Both the position numbers and the translations under genes were made by a program. This document shows, piece after piece, positions 45,026 through 55,599 of a DNA stretch of 64,000 nucleotides. The stretch comes from Imbricaverruca yamaguchii (lineage: Eukaryota > Arthropoda > Thecostraca > Neoverrucidae), in assembly GCA_034440575.1 (NCBI GenBank), contig JAOTOL010001304.1:399501-463500 (forward strand), given 5' to 3'. The notes under the pieces were generated by a model. That model saw only the letters and a list, made by a program, of their open reading frames with translations. It was not told where the DNA came from and did not search any database. How positions within the stretch are numbered: position 1 is the first letter of the stretch; each line of letters opens with the position of its first letter.

Positions 45026-46371
45026 ATGATGCTTATATCACAATAGCTTCCGATGGCCATTGGTACGCCAGGAGACCTGCGTAACTACCGGAAATTGTAT
45101 GGCCCCGGGAAAACGCCATTTGTCTACAACGGGGAGGTGTGGGGGATCGGCTAATCGTTCCGAAGTTAGATGGTAGCATGGGAACAAGAGAAGAGCAGGG
45201 GCTTACCTTTCGAGCAGCTAAACCGAAAAATTTGACAACACAAATAAAGACAACGAATTTTGAACCCCAGAACCAAAGTTGCCGAAATCCTAGTTTCTTA
45301 CGTTAATGGTAGCGGGCGACGTAGACTGGAACAGAAAACTATCAGAGCTAACTCTTCTAGCTTGAAAACCATTGCTGAGCCCCTGTGGTCGGACTCCATC
45401 TGGAAACTGAACGTGGTAAGACGATTGCCACAAGAACATCAAATGTGTGGAACAATGTGCGATATCCTCCCAGAACGTCCAAGACCAGAAAAACGCACGA
45501 ATGTGACATATACATGAGGCGCAGACATGTACTTGGGTATTGGGGGCAGCATTTTCTCCTCAATGACTTAACGACCGATAGTGAAAAAATAGAGCGGACA
45601 GTTGATCCTTCTCGTTGAACGTAATATGTGCAATAAACCACAAGGAATTCATTTTTTTGCAGCATCACTTCCAGTCCGCAACCACTTCCAAAATAGGCTC
45701 GTCTGGGACAAGCTTTTCGTTTGGCCTGCTTGACGTATCTTGGCCGCAGGCGGTGCAATCATAGTAAGTGGCGGATCGTGGGGAGGGGCCATGGGATCAA
45801 ACCAGTCCTCCTTGAGCCCCTTCGGTATTCAAGGTCGCTACACAACGTCCTTGAAGACGTTGTGTTTCAGCATAGGTCATGACGAAGCACAACATATAAA
45901 CTTGGCGCTCTGCGGGTTCTCCAGGCCACCAATGATGGCCTCGGGTCCGACGAAACGACCCGAGCTGATTCAGAGCGCCCGGGGCGATGAGGAGAGTACC
46001 CGCATTGACGGAGACTTTCAACAGGCAAGCGCTAATGGCCATAGTCAGGGCCAGCATAAAGGGTCTCTAGGCGTATATTAGTATACTACTGCTGGGGTTT
46101 GTACGGTTGTTTAGCAAAATGTAAATGTCTACCAGTGGTACATATGCAAGTAAATGTTCGTTGCCGCAAGCGGGGCCACTGGCAGAGGTCAGCGGACTGT
46201 CCCGGCGATTGGCTGTGATCATCGTGATACCCGATTGGATGTGATCCAAGATAAAACTGTTGTGATTATTATGAACTGGAAGCGTTCCAAATGAATTTTT
46301 TTCAATGGATAGATAAATAAATGAATGCCACCATCGTCTTTAGCTTTCAAAATCACTAGCGAAATTTCTTT
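45026..46371. other. Intron 4, nothing recognised except a small hairpin
   Basis: A 9-bp perfect hairpin CACAACGTC / GACGTTGTG lies at 45841-45864. Open frames of up to 133 codons lack motifs. Confidence 0.4.
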
Positions 46372-46941
46372 TTACATACGGTCTATTCTGACCTGGAATC
46401 TGTCCATTGTCACACCACCCCTCGGACCAGCCGTCACGCCCGCACGGCGGGCATACGACCGGGCCAAAGGTTGGGGCGGCAGCACCCAGCGCTGGTCCAG
46501 GCAGCGCCAGCCGCCGCCGCACCGCCAGAAATGTGGGTGGTTTTCGGGGAAGAACAAGAAGCTCCCAGGGCGGAACCATCGAAAGCCCCTTGTCTCCTCC
46601 ACCCAGGTCTCCGCATGCTGTGGCGCAACATCCTGCCTACCCGCGGTCGTGACGTACGGCCACGGTTTTCTGGTGCCGGCGGCGCGCCCAGTGACGTGCT
46701 CGACGTGCACGTCACGGGACCACCGCAAGGTGTTCCCGTGCTGACGCATCAGCGTCGCATAGAAGCGACTGACACGCAACTGTTTGAGCACGGCCTCGTT
46801 CCCCCGGTACCAAGTGTCGAGGGAGCCCACGACGAAAGCGTGGATCGAGGCCGTTTCGCCCTGCTGGCGGAGCTGCTCCACGAGGGGGCATACTTCGTCC
46901 GCTTCCCGTCGGCGGCGGTATGCAGCGCCACGGCTAAGCAC
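46372..46941 (-). pseudogene. Retrotransposon C-terminal fragment (R2/NeSL-like)
   Basis: The minus-strand frame includes VCPLVEQLRQQGETASIHAF, VVGSLDTWYRGNEAVLKQLR and VSRFYATLMRQ, then RWSRDVHVEHVTG. The pattern (H/V)AFVVG(S/A)LG.W...N..VL..L.(I/V)SR.YA.LMR, followed by IRWSRDIYVEHVTGHR, is what I know from C-termini of non-LTR reverse transcriptase polyproteins of the R2/NeSL kind. It is only about 70-80 residues; the rest of the open frame (downstream of VTG) has no similarity that I recognise and may be chance. Sequence is GC-rich. No 3' tail seen. Confidence 0.5.
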
Positions 46942-47224
46942 TTGGCTAACCCGATTTACTCGGCTGGCTGCTACTGCGTGCCATCGAGCCTAATCACGTC
47001 TCGTGCTCTGTAAGTTTGCATTTACACTATGCTACACTCTATTACGCGCCATCCCGAAAATCGTCACGGTTCTGGTGTACCGCATCTCCGGTTGGTTTCT
47101 CTCACCCCCCCCCCATTCCCCGTCTCCAGTCACCCGTTCACTGATCTGGTTTCAACACTGCCACCTCTTGTTTGTCTCGTCTCGCACTGGCCGCTCGAGC
47201 CGACTGCGGTAAGCATCACGGTGG

Positions 47225-47500
47225 GCGATGGACGGCGCCGGAGGAACCGTCTCCGCGCCGGAGGAAGCGTCTCTTCGCCGGAGGAAGCGTCTCCGCGCCG
47301 GGGGAAGCGCCTCTGCACCGGGGGCGGCGTCTCTGCGCCGGGGGCGGCGTCTCTGCGCCGGAGGCGGCGTCTCCGCGCCGGAAGAACAGTCTCCGCGCCG
47401 GGGGAAGCGTCTCCGCGCCCGAGGATGCGCCGAGGGCGGCGTATCTGCGCCAGAGGCGGCGTCTCCACGCCGGAAGAAGAGTCTCCGCGCCGGTGGCTGG
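47225..47500. repeat. 20-bp minisatellite CTCCGCGCCGGAGGAAGCGT
   Basis: Thirteen to fourteen tandem 20-bp units with GGAGGAAGCGT / GGGGGCGGCGT variants. Several frames are open over it because the unit lacks stops; these are not genes. Confidence 0.95.
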
Positions 47501-47734
47501 CGCTCCTCTGACGGCCAGCCATTCAGTGGACCTGTGGAATTGCGGCTCGTTCGTCTCGCCCCGGCCTTGACGACGGCTCGTCGGCTGGTCAGATGGCCTG
47601 GCGAAAACGCATCGGCAGCCGGCGAATTGACGTCACAGTCACGTCACAGCACAGCTGACGAAACGCCGACATGCTCCTGGCCAATCTCAGATGAAAATAG
47701 AGCTCATCTCATCAGCATAAAGCGTTTAACACAG

Positions 47735-48510
47735 GGCACCCAATATAGGGCGTCTGACGAAGTGTACCTAACATAGGACAACTAACACAGGGTATCTAGC
47801 AGGGAACCTAACGTAGGGCACCCAACATAGGGCACTTAACATAGGGCACCTAATAAATGACACCTGGCGTAGAAGACCTACCATAGGGCACCTAATATCG
47901 GTTAGCTAACATAGCGCAACTAACATATGGCCCCTAACATTGGGTACATAACATTTGGTACCTAACGTTGGGCAGTTAATATTGGGCACCAGCATTTGGT
48001 GCCCAGCATAGGGTACCTAACATATGGTACTTTAAATAGGGCACCTAGCATAGGGCGCCTAACTGTGGATGCCTAGCCTAGGGTACCTAGCGTAGGGTAC
48101 CTAACATAGGGAACCTAGCATAGGACACCTAACATAGGGCACCTAACATTGGGTGCCTAACACTGGGCGCCTAGCATTGGAAACCTAACATTGGGTTCCT
48201 AATATAGGATATTTAACATAGGGTACCTAGCATTGGGCGCCTAACATAGGGTACCTAACATAGGGAACCTAACATAGGGCACCTGACATAGGGCACCTAA
48301 CATAGGATGCCTAAAATTGGGTGCCTAGCATTGGGTGCCTAACATTGAGTGCCTAGCACAGGATACATAGGAATAGCATACATACATACGATACCGTATA
48401 TAAGGCACCTAATCTAGGGAACCTAACATAGGGCAACTAACACAGGGTGCCTAACATTGGGTGCCTAACATTGGGTGCCTAGCACAGGGTGCCTAACAAA
48501 GAGCGCTTAA
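47735..48510. repeat. 14-bp minisatellite CACCTAACATAGGG, about 55 copies
   Basis: Units of 14 bp follow (G)NNCCTA(A/G)CAT(A/T)GG, very regular from 48120 to 48340 and looser at the edges. All frames are interrupted by TAA/TAG within the unit. A stretch near 48360-48410 is disrupted (CATACATACGATACC). Confidence 0.93.
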
Positions 48511-49965
48511 CAAGCGAGTGTTAGTGTTAGAAGCGCGGTGCCACCATAATAGATTGCCTATCCTTCTAAGCTTCGTATTTTCGCTTAAAATGGTAACATT
48601 TCAATACCGCAAGCCTTGATGCCTTAGTATCTACGACGCGAGTCGGTTGAAAAAGCATGCGTGGAAAATCCAACGTATGGTTCACTTTGCGTTTCTGGCT
48701 TGACCACTTCTGGGCCCCACATGTGTGACGTAATTTCGTCGAGAAGGTTGTTAAGTCGATAGTAACCCTGAAGTGAAATTATTTAATTATGCCGTAAATG
48801 TTTCTCCTATGTGGAAAAAAAGTTCAGTCTATGAAGTATTACTGCCGTCTTTTGGCAACCAAATACCTAGAACGTGAAGCTTCTCCATCACATGATTTAG
48901 AAGTTGCTTGCTAACACTGATGTGGATCAAGGCGAGGTCAAATAGGACGTTGCTTTTTCCAAAGTTGGTATGGACACATAGTTCTTTATCGTTTTATATC
49001 CATATTATAGCAACGATATAATTATATTCCATTATCCCGGCTTAAAGCTAAATCAGAATTTAAGTCAGTGAAAGCTTCAAAGTCCGAGAAAATCATCAAG
49101 GTTTTAAGTTTGAAAGTATGTACTTATGAGAGTATTTTGGCCTTCTTCCAACCGGTTGCCCTAATTCTTCTAACCGATTGCCCTAAATAATAAAATTGCA
49201 TTACGGCGTCACACATATATAGATGTATGGTGGCTGATGTAATGTTGGTCGGAGCCATAAAAACGTTTACACCCACGAATGGACGATGTGGTAACCGACC
49301 GAGATAACCTGAACGCCTACATTTATATGAACCGCCACCCAGGTTACCCGCAAATTCTTATTATGATAAAAACACGCTAAATATAAGTACGAGCTGACGA
49401 TGCTATAACTGACGGAGCAGCTGGACCCGTAGACCTACATGAGCCGCCGCCCTGGTTATCTGGAAGTACGTAGCCGCGAGCTGACGATGTTGTAACTGGG
49501 GCCATATACCTGCACCTGCCGCCACCCTAGCTATATTGCCACTTGGGACGTCATTGCATAGTTGACATTCGCGCGTTCAGCATATCAATGCGGGCCACGA
49601 ATTCCGCGCATCCCGCTCCACGCGCTATGTAATGGTGCTATCGGCAGCCATATCCCAGCAATCGGACGGCAGTTCCGTTCGCCCCAGGCGCCTGTAGAAC
49701 TATAGGATAATAAGACCATTCTCGCACCGAGAAATTCTTGCTGATCGAACTTATGCTGTCCATCAGCACAACGATCCACCATCAGCACGGTGGCCGCTGA
49801 CGACGAAACATTGTGTTTCAAAAGAAGAAAAGTTAGAAATGACACAGAGGGTTGTCGAATGGAGGGGACACACCCGTTAAAAAACGGCGTTTCCTGTCTC
49901 ATATCAATATGGCGGAATTGACCAAAATGTCGGAAGTGAAGTGGGGTCTGCCCCGGCGGTGCTAA
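48511..49965. other. Intron 4, nothing recognised
   Basis: AT-rich to balanced unique sequence. Loosely repeated GAGCTGACGATG.TATAACTG / GGACCCGTAGACCTACATGA segments near 49270-49530 suggest an old duplication of about 70 bp. No gene supported. Confidence 0.4.
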
Positions 49966-49969
49966 TTCC

Positions 49970-50310
49970 TACGCACATGCCGGTGATACAGCATGGCTGC
50001 GAGCAGATGATCAGTATCATGCATGTAGCGTTCACGCTGGTGATACAGCATGACCATGAGCGAATGACCAGTAGCATGCGTGCAACGTTCACGCTGATGA
50101 TACAACATGTGACCGGATGATGAGCATCATGCATGTAATGTTCACACTGGTGATACAGCATGACTGTGAGCGGATTATCAGCATCATGCATGTAATGTTC
50201 ACACTGGTGATACAGCATGACAATGAGCGGATGATCAGTATAATGCATGTAACGTCCATGCCGGTGATACAGCATAACTTGAGCGGATGATCAGTATCAT
50301 GCACGTAGAG
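49970..50310. repeat. 57-bp minisatellite, about 6 copies
   Basis: Unit GTTCACACTGGTGATACAGC plus ATGAC..GAGCGGATGATCAG and CATCATGCATGTAA; period 57 bp (50151 to 50208). Open frames on the minus strand are artefacts. Confidence 0.92.
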
Positions 50311-50925
50311 CCTGTGATGTGTCCGCCGAATTAATTGCGTATGTGACCAGGTTTAACAAAGCAGAGCTCGATGCGGTAACTTCCAATAGGACTTATAATC
50401 GGCTTATTGCTACCTGAATATCGGCTCGCATTTATCCGAATCTTTACGTTACTTATGGAACAATTCTGCCAACGTTATCGGCAAAACGTGCACTATCACT
50501 ATTTTCTCATATATTGACTCTAGCTGAAAAAGATATGTTGAGCCCGCACCATTGAAGAAGAACCACTGACAGCAGTAAGTAACTCGGTAGTGCCAGAACA
50601 TGTGTTCCTTTAGCCGACGCATCCTCAGTCTGAGCTGCCCCTTGGTTGGACTGAACTTCCGTTTATCAACACGCGAATCGAAGTAACACTGCATTTGAAA
50701 TTGATTGGAATGCACAGAATAAACAGCCCGGTGCCTGAGCTTGCAAATACACACGCGCCGGACGAGCGAGGAACAAGGCGATAGTGCCTCTTTCGTGTCT
50801 GTACAATGCCGAACTCGCGGGGAATGGCGCGTTTCAGCTAGAATTGGCAAACCTGCCGCCCGAGGGCATGTCTAGCGGAATAATATGGAGCCACCTGCTG
50901 AGCGCGACCTTGGATCTCAGCGCTA
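50311..50925. other. End of intron 4, no feature besides the duplication that follows
   Basis: Unique sequence. An open minus frame of 133 codons (50449-50850) has no recognised motif. Confidence 0.4.
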
Positions 50926-50927
50926 AT

Positions 50928-51012
50928 GATCCATCGGCGTTGACCATTACCGACTGTGCTGCTGACCGTTCGACAGCTGATCCGTCAGCGCTGACCATTA
51001 CCGACTGTGTCC
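50928..51012 (+). repeat. 51-bp duplication just upstream of the exon 5 acceptor
   Basis: GATCCATCGGCGTTGACC..ACTGTG (50928) and GATCCGTCAGCGCTGACC..ACTGTG (50979) repeat with a 51-bp offset. Each copy carries (T/C)TGACCATTACCGACTGTG, which in the second copy lies at branch-point distance from the acceptor CCATAG (51011-51016). The probable branch-point region is thus present twice. Confidence 0.8.
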
Positions 51013-51016
51013 ATAG

Positions 51017-51128
51017 GTCGGCAAGGAGAACAAGGAGCTGCTGAAGGTGACCGACGCCCTGAAGCACATCAAATACTGCCACGCTACGGTGAAGATTGAG
51101 CCCACTGACCCCGACAATTTCATGCCAG
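51017..51128 (+). CDS. Alpha-carbonic anhydrase, exon 5
   Basis: Encodes VGKENKELLKVTDALKHIKY and CHATVKIEPTDPDNFMP, then the first base of a Gly codon (residues 148-184). The pattern VG..N.EL.KV.DAL..IK, then a loop and DP..F(M/L)P, corresponds to CA II VGSAKPGLQKVVDVLDSIK and FDPRGLLP. Thus this exon spans what in vertebrates is exon 5 and the beginning of exon 6. Acceptor TGTCCATAG, donor CCAG|GTGAGG at 51129, phase 1. The next expected block (YWTY.GSLTTPP, with Thr199/Thr200) is not found in the remaining 12.8 kb, so the gene continues beyond the window. Two features are odd: the duplicated acceptor-side sequence and the repeated donor. Confidence 0.92.
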
Positions 51129-51830
51129 GTGAGGCATAGGCCAACTCGGCCAGCCGCATGAGTTCCATGTCAGGTGAGGTGTAGGCCTACCCGGCCAGCC
51201 GCATGAGTCCCATGCCAGGTGAGGTGTAGGCCTACCCGGCCAGCCGCATGAGTCCCATGCCAGGCGAGGTGTAGGACCCGGCCAGCCGCATGAGTCCCAT
51301 GCCAGGCGAGGTGTAGGCCTACCCGGCCAGCCGCATGAGTCCCATGCCAGGTGAGGTGTAGGCCTACCCGGCCAGCCGCATGAGTCCCATGCCAGGTGAG
51401 GTGAGGTCTACCCGGCCAGCCGCATGAGTCCCATGCCAGGTGAGGTGTAGGCCTACCCGGCCAGCCGCATGAGTCCCATGCCAGGCGAGGTGTAGGCCTA
51501 CCCGGCCAGCCGCATGAGTCCCATGCCAGGTGAGGTGTAGGCCTACCCGGCCAGCCGCATGAGTCCCATGCCAGGTGAGGTGTAGGCCTACCCGGCCAGC
51601 CGCATGAGTCCCATGCCAGGTGAGGTGTAGGCCTACCCGGCCAGCCGCATGAGTCCCATGCCAGGTGAGGTGTAGGCCTACCCGGCCAGCCGCATGAGGT
51701 CACTGGTCCCGTTAATTTCGTGGTAGGTGAGACATATGCTACATGAGCATACACGACATACCCGGCATACCCGACAGGCTGCATGAGGTCACTGACCCTG
51801 ACAATTGCATGCCAGGTGAAGTATAGGCAC
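51117..51830 (+). repeat. 45-bp array made of the exon 5 donor region, about 13 units
   Basis: Each unit is GTGAGGTGTAGGCCTACCCG, GCCAGCCGCATGAGTCCC and ATGCCAG, so every unit ends in ATGCCAG and is followed by GTGAGG (or GCGAGG in three units), the same string as the real exon end and donor at 51122-51134. The period is 45 bp (for example 51554 to 51599), with two shortened units. Right of the regular array, 51700-51730 and 51785-51820 carry longer diverged copies of the exon tail; the second would encode VTDPDNCMP against PTDPDNFMP in the exon. Use of a later donor would read G-E-A-stop. Confidence 0.93.
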
Positions 51831-53625
51831 TGAACTCAATGAGCACTATCGTGTTTTTTTTCTGGATGGTGAAGAAAAAGCCTCCTTTGCTTTTGGCAGA
51901 AAGAAACTTCAGGGTTATTTCTGGATCATATTAAGGATTATATGGTGGTAACAAAGCATTTGTTTCAAATTACGGAGATCCTTTGACAACTCTTCGAAGT
52001 GTTTACAAATAAGATGCACGAACGTCTTACTCAGTTGCTGTGCTGGAATGAACTACGAATTATGGTAATATAACTGAATTACCATAATTCAGTACGCATA
52101 CTACGCCGCATACAGCGGCGTAGTATGCGAAGCCATGACTACGCCGCTCTACATAACGATAACAGCTGATGCACTCGTGCTTATGATCTAATGCGATTGG
52201 CTTTGAGGACCAAAACGAAGGCACCTGTGAAAATTTCAGCAAAAAGGATGATATTGAGGTCACTTTGGCCTGTGGTGTGTAACTTGGTGTATTTGATTTG
52301 GAACAAATTAAGAGTAGGTCGGATTGATTTCCTGAGCGTGAGTGAACATGGCTGGGTTTAAATAGGTGCGTGCTTCATTTCGGTTAGGTGTGGACGGGTA
52401 GACATCGGGTGCAGACTGGTTTGGATTGCGTTGGGCGACATTAGAATGGAGTAAGGCAAACTTCGTCACATTTGGGCTGGATTTATAGTCAGTTAAGGCT
52501 GCGTTGTGCTAATATTTGGAATGTTCATTTCATTATCGGACCAATATTATCACCATGGTCGAAAGTTTCTTCCCCGTGAAGCTTTCTGCCTGCGACATTA
52601 TGTTTGCGATATTCCATCAATCATCGTTTCTCAAAATGCACCTTTTGCACACGATTTCACACCTGTTGATTTAAACTCTGCTCCATACGAAGATTCGACG
52701 ACACACACACACAGACACACACACACACCGCTTGATTATTTATGTGTATGATCTTTCATGCACCATTTTCGTTTAAAGAATGTAATTACATTGCCCGAAC
52801 ATTTCGCTCCAATAATTTGTCCTGCTGTTTCCGATTACAAGCGCACGCTTCAGAACTCTCCATGGAACATTACCAATGCTTTATGCTTCGCTGGTCCTCC
52901 AATACTTCGCTTAATAAAAACAAAACCGTGCAAATGAAACAGGTGGTACACTTGACCACCTCACTTACGGAACAACGGGCATGGAGTACCGGAAAGGGGA
53001 GTCTCTCTCCTACTGAATTCGACAGTTCAGCTCATTGTTAGCCATTATCTTCAATAAAATGATTAATCTGCCGTTAGATTTCATTTTCCGATCGCCGCTC
53101 AAAATGCGTAGCTCTTATTGCGTTTGTATACTCGTATATATTTGCATTTTACATCCTGCTGCCTTGCCTTGTTATCTTACATTGCGCCACTGTTGAACAA
53201 CCGTAGACATTGGTGGCGAGAGCTCCCCACTTACCACAGAGCCCTCCATTGCCAACACGATGTACTGGTGCAGTGTTCACGCAGTGTGCAGGAAAAGTGC
53301 AACTGGTGTTTGGAGTTCGCTTGCTCCGGTGCCATCAGCTGTCGTGGTGTCGCCTCGGCGTGACCTCCCGCCTGACACGTTATCGCTCCGAAGTGACCTG
53401 TCGTGACTGAACTCTGAGGCAGTACCGTTCCGACGTGACCCGCCGCGCCGTCAGAGGTGGTGTTGTTGCGCCCGGATGGCGGCAGCCTTGACGAGGTGCT
53501 GGAGCCCTTGAGTGAGGTGGTGCACCGCCTTGTGCATCTGTGATCGCCTAGTGAACTCTGTCGTCGGATTTGAGCCGGGCACTCATCCCGATGGACACCC
53601 AGCTGTGACTTGGGCTGCACTGCCC
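51831..53625. other. Intron 5, two adjacent hairpins, nothing else recognised
   Basis: AT-rich unique sequence without gene or mobile element. It contains the hairpin pair at 52057-52129. Confidence 0.45.
52057..52129. repeat. Two consecutive perfect hairpins
   Basis: Hairpin 1: GAATTATGGTAAT (52057-52069), 8-nt loop, exact complement at 52078-52090. Hairpin 2: CGCATACTACGCCG (52095-52108), 7-nt loop, exact complement at 52116-52129. Only 4 nt lie between them. Confidence 0.92.
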
Positions 53626-53627
53626 TG

Positions 53628-53629
<2 letters not shown>

Positions 53630-53659
<30 letters not shown>
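53630..53659. repeat. (TG)n microsatellite
   Basis: About 15 uninterrupted TG dinucleotides. Confidence 0.97.
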
Positions 53660-53662
<3 letters not shown>

Positions 53663-54070
53663 GTATCACATTGCGATGGATGGGGATGCCTGGTCCATTG
53701 GGTTCGGCTCCGTCTTTCACCGCTGGAGGTTGTTAATCAATGTTCGTGATACGTGATTGTTATTGGTATTGACTCAAACATAATTTTCATAAGCATTGTG
53801 TGATCAATGTATCATTGATTGGCAAATGGCGACAAATGACTGAAACGTCGCATGTTTGGGGGAAAATATTTCGACAAAATTGCGTGTTAGACTATCATTG
53901 AACAACAAAATGAGAATATTGAACAGTTTGTCAGCTGCGGATTCCGTGGTCGCTGCTGCAACCAATTATAGATGTGTAGTTATTTCAAAGTTGGCCAAGC
54001 GTGACATCATGGTTACAGCTAGACACACCATAATTAATTATTGTGACACGCCAACTTAATGCGATATGCT
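53660..54070. other. Intron 5, nothing recognised
   Basis: Unique AT-rich sequence, no gene supported. Confidence 0.4.
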
Positions 54071-54074
54071 TAAA

Positions 54075-54410
54075 TCATTTTATTTTTGGTGAGAACGAGT
54101 AGCATGTCCGTGAAGCGCCGCCCCGACTGAAACCGGGCTGGAAGATGGCTGGAACTGGGCCAGAGGATGGCTGGAACTGGGCCTGAGGATGGCTGGAACT
54201 GGGCCAGAGGATGGCTGGAACTGGGCCAGAGGATGGCTGGAACTGGGCCTGAGGATGGCTGGAACTGGGCCAGAGGATGGCTGGAATTGGGCCTGATGAT
54301 GCGATGCGATATGTCTCGCAACGTCTCGCCAACTGAATGCGATATGTTCAAATCATTTTATTTTTGGGAAGAACGAGTAGCATGTCCGTGAAGCGCCGCC
54401 CTGGCTGGAA
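54075..54410. repeat. 22-bp minisatellite flanked by a 70-bp direct repeat
   Basis: Units GAGGATGGCTGGAACTGGGC plus CA/CT repeat with a 22-bp period from 54143 to 54300. The flanks at 54060-54135 and 54328-54405 are direct repeats of each other (AATCATTTTATTTTTGG, GAACGAGTAGCATGTCCGTG, AAGCGCCGCCC), so the array expanded within, or was duplicated together with, a larger unit. Confidence 0.9.
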
Positions 54411-54587
54411 CTGGGCCGAAGGAGCAGGTGAAGCGACTGCCAGCTCGCCTCAGCTTCAGAGCCACAGTAGCCTGTGGTTCACAGACGTTAGATGGTTCTT
54501 GCACACTTTTCATCGCCGGGGTTTCCGGTACTACCGCCGCCGAAACGTGACGCTCGCGTCGTGAACTCAACGTCGGCAGGCGAGACC

Positions 54588-54880
54588 GTTCTGGGTCATG
54601 AGACTACTCTGGGTCATGAGACCGCTATGAGTCATGAGACCGCTATGGGTCATGATACCGTTCTGGGTCATGATACCGTTCTGGGTCATGAGACCGCTCT
54701 GGGTCATGAGACGTTCTGGGTCATGAGATCGTTCTGGGTCATGAGACCGTTCTGGGTCATGAGACTGCTCTGGGTCATGAGACTGCTCTGGGTCATGAGA
54801 CTTCTCTGGGTCATGAGACTGCTCTGGGTCATGAGACCGCTCCGGGTCCTGGGACTGCTCTGGGTCCTGCGTCTGCTACT
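54588..54880. repeat. 18-bp minisatellite CTGGGTCATGAGACCGTT
   Basis: About 16 copies, with one shortened unit near 54710 that shifts the reading frame of the array. Trp/Val/Met/Arg-rich open frames are artefacts. Confidence 0.94.
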
Positions 54881-55224
54881 GCGACGCTCCGAGCTGACCC
54901 GGCCCCATTGTCGGTGTGAATGTGGCTCTCCCTTGGCAGTTCTCTCCATTGAGTGTGTCGGTGGAAAATACGCACCGCATGCACCAGTGGGATTCTGCGT
55001 CCGACTTCGCACGTCACCAACAGAGGATTCTGAAGCATCTACAGCTATCTCTGTGTAGTGATGCTTCAACTCATGGCAACAGCCTTGCATGACACGGCAC
55101 TCCGGGCGTGGAAACTGACACCTACATCCAGAACCGATCAAGATGAAGCTGAACTGCGCAAATGAGCATCACGCGTATCGATCCCACCCTCCGCCTGTCT
55201 GCGCGCTATTATTACCGGAAGCAG

Positions 55225-55445
55225 GGCAAACCGGCGACGAACCGATGACTGGCTGGGGACTGGTGAGAACATGAGCGGCAAATGCACTGCAGCAGAGCAT
55301 AGCCGGACCAGGACATACTGTGTGATCTCCCAGATCGCTCACGACACACCATCCACCGGCGGGCTGGTGACTGGCTGTGAGGGAGTAGCAGATGAACTGT
55401 AGGAGAGCACAGCCGGAACACCACGACTTACTGCGCGACCTCCGA
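55225..55445. repeat. Diverged tandem duplication of about 120 bp
   Basis: GACTGGCTG..GAGAACATGAGC, GCAGAGCATAGCCGGACCA and TACTGTGTGATCTCC recur as GACTGGCTG.., GGAGAGCACAGCCGGAACA and TACTGCGCGACCTCC. Confidence 0.7.
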
Positions 55446-55576
55446 TACTTCCTTCAGGGCTTCCAACAGCCATGTTTGTCGGTGAAAGGTAGTCATGATC
55501 TCGTGTTCTTCAGTGCCGTTTCATCCTCCTCGATTAGTGCGGTTGATGCATCAATTGCTCTGATCGAACAGGTGCC

Positions 55577-55598
55577 TTGTGCGGTCATGACCGCACAA
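55577..55598. repeat. 22-bp perfect palindrome
   Basis: TTGTGCGGTCA followed by its exact reverse complement TGACCGCACAA, with no spacer. It could be a protein-binding palindrome or a replication-slippage product. Confidence 0.9.
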
Positions 55599-55599
55599 A

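Noticed and set aside
54492..55058. 188-codon open frame on the + strand
   Set aside because: The central part is the 18-bp array; the C-terminal part lacks any motif.
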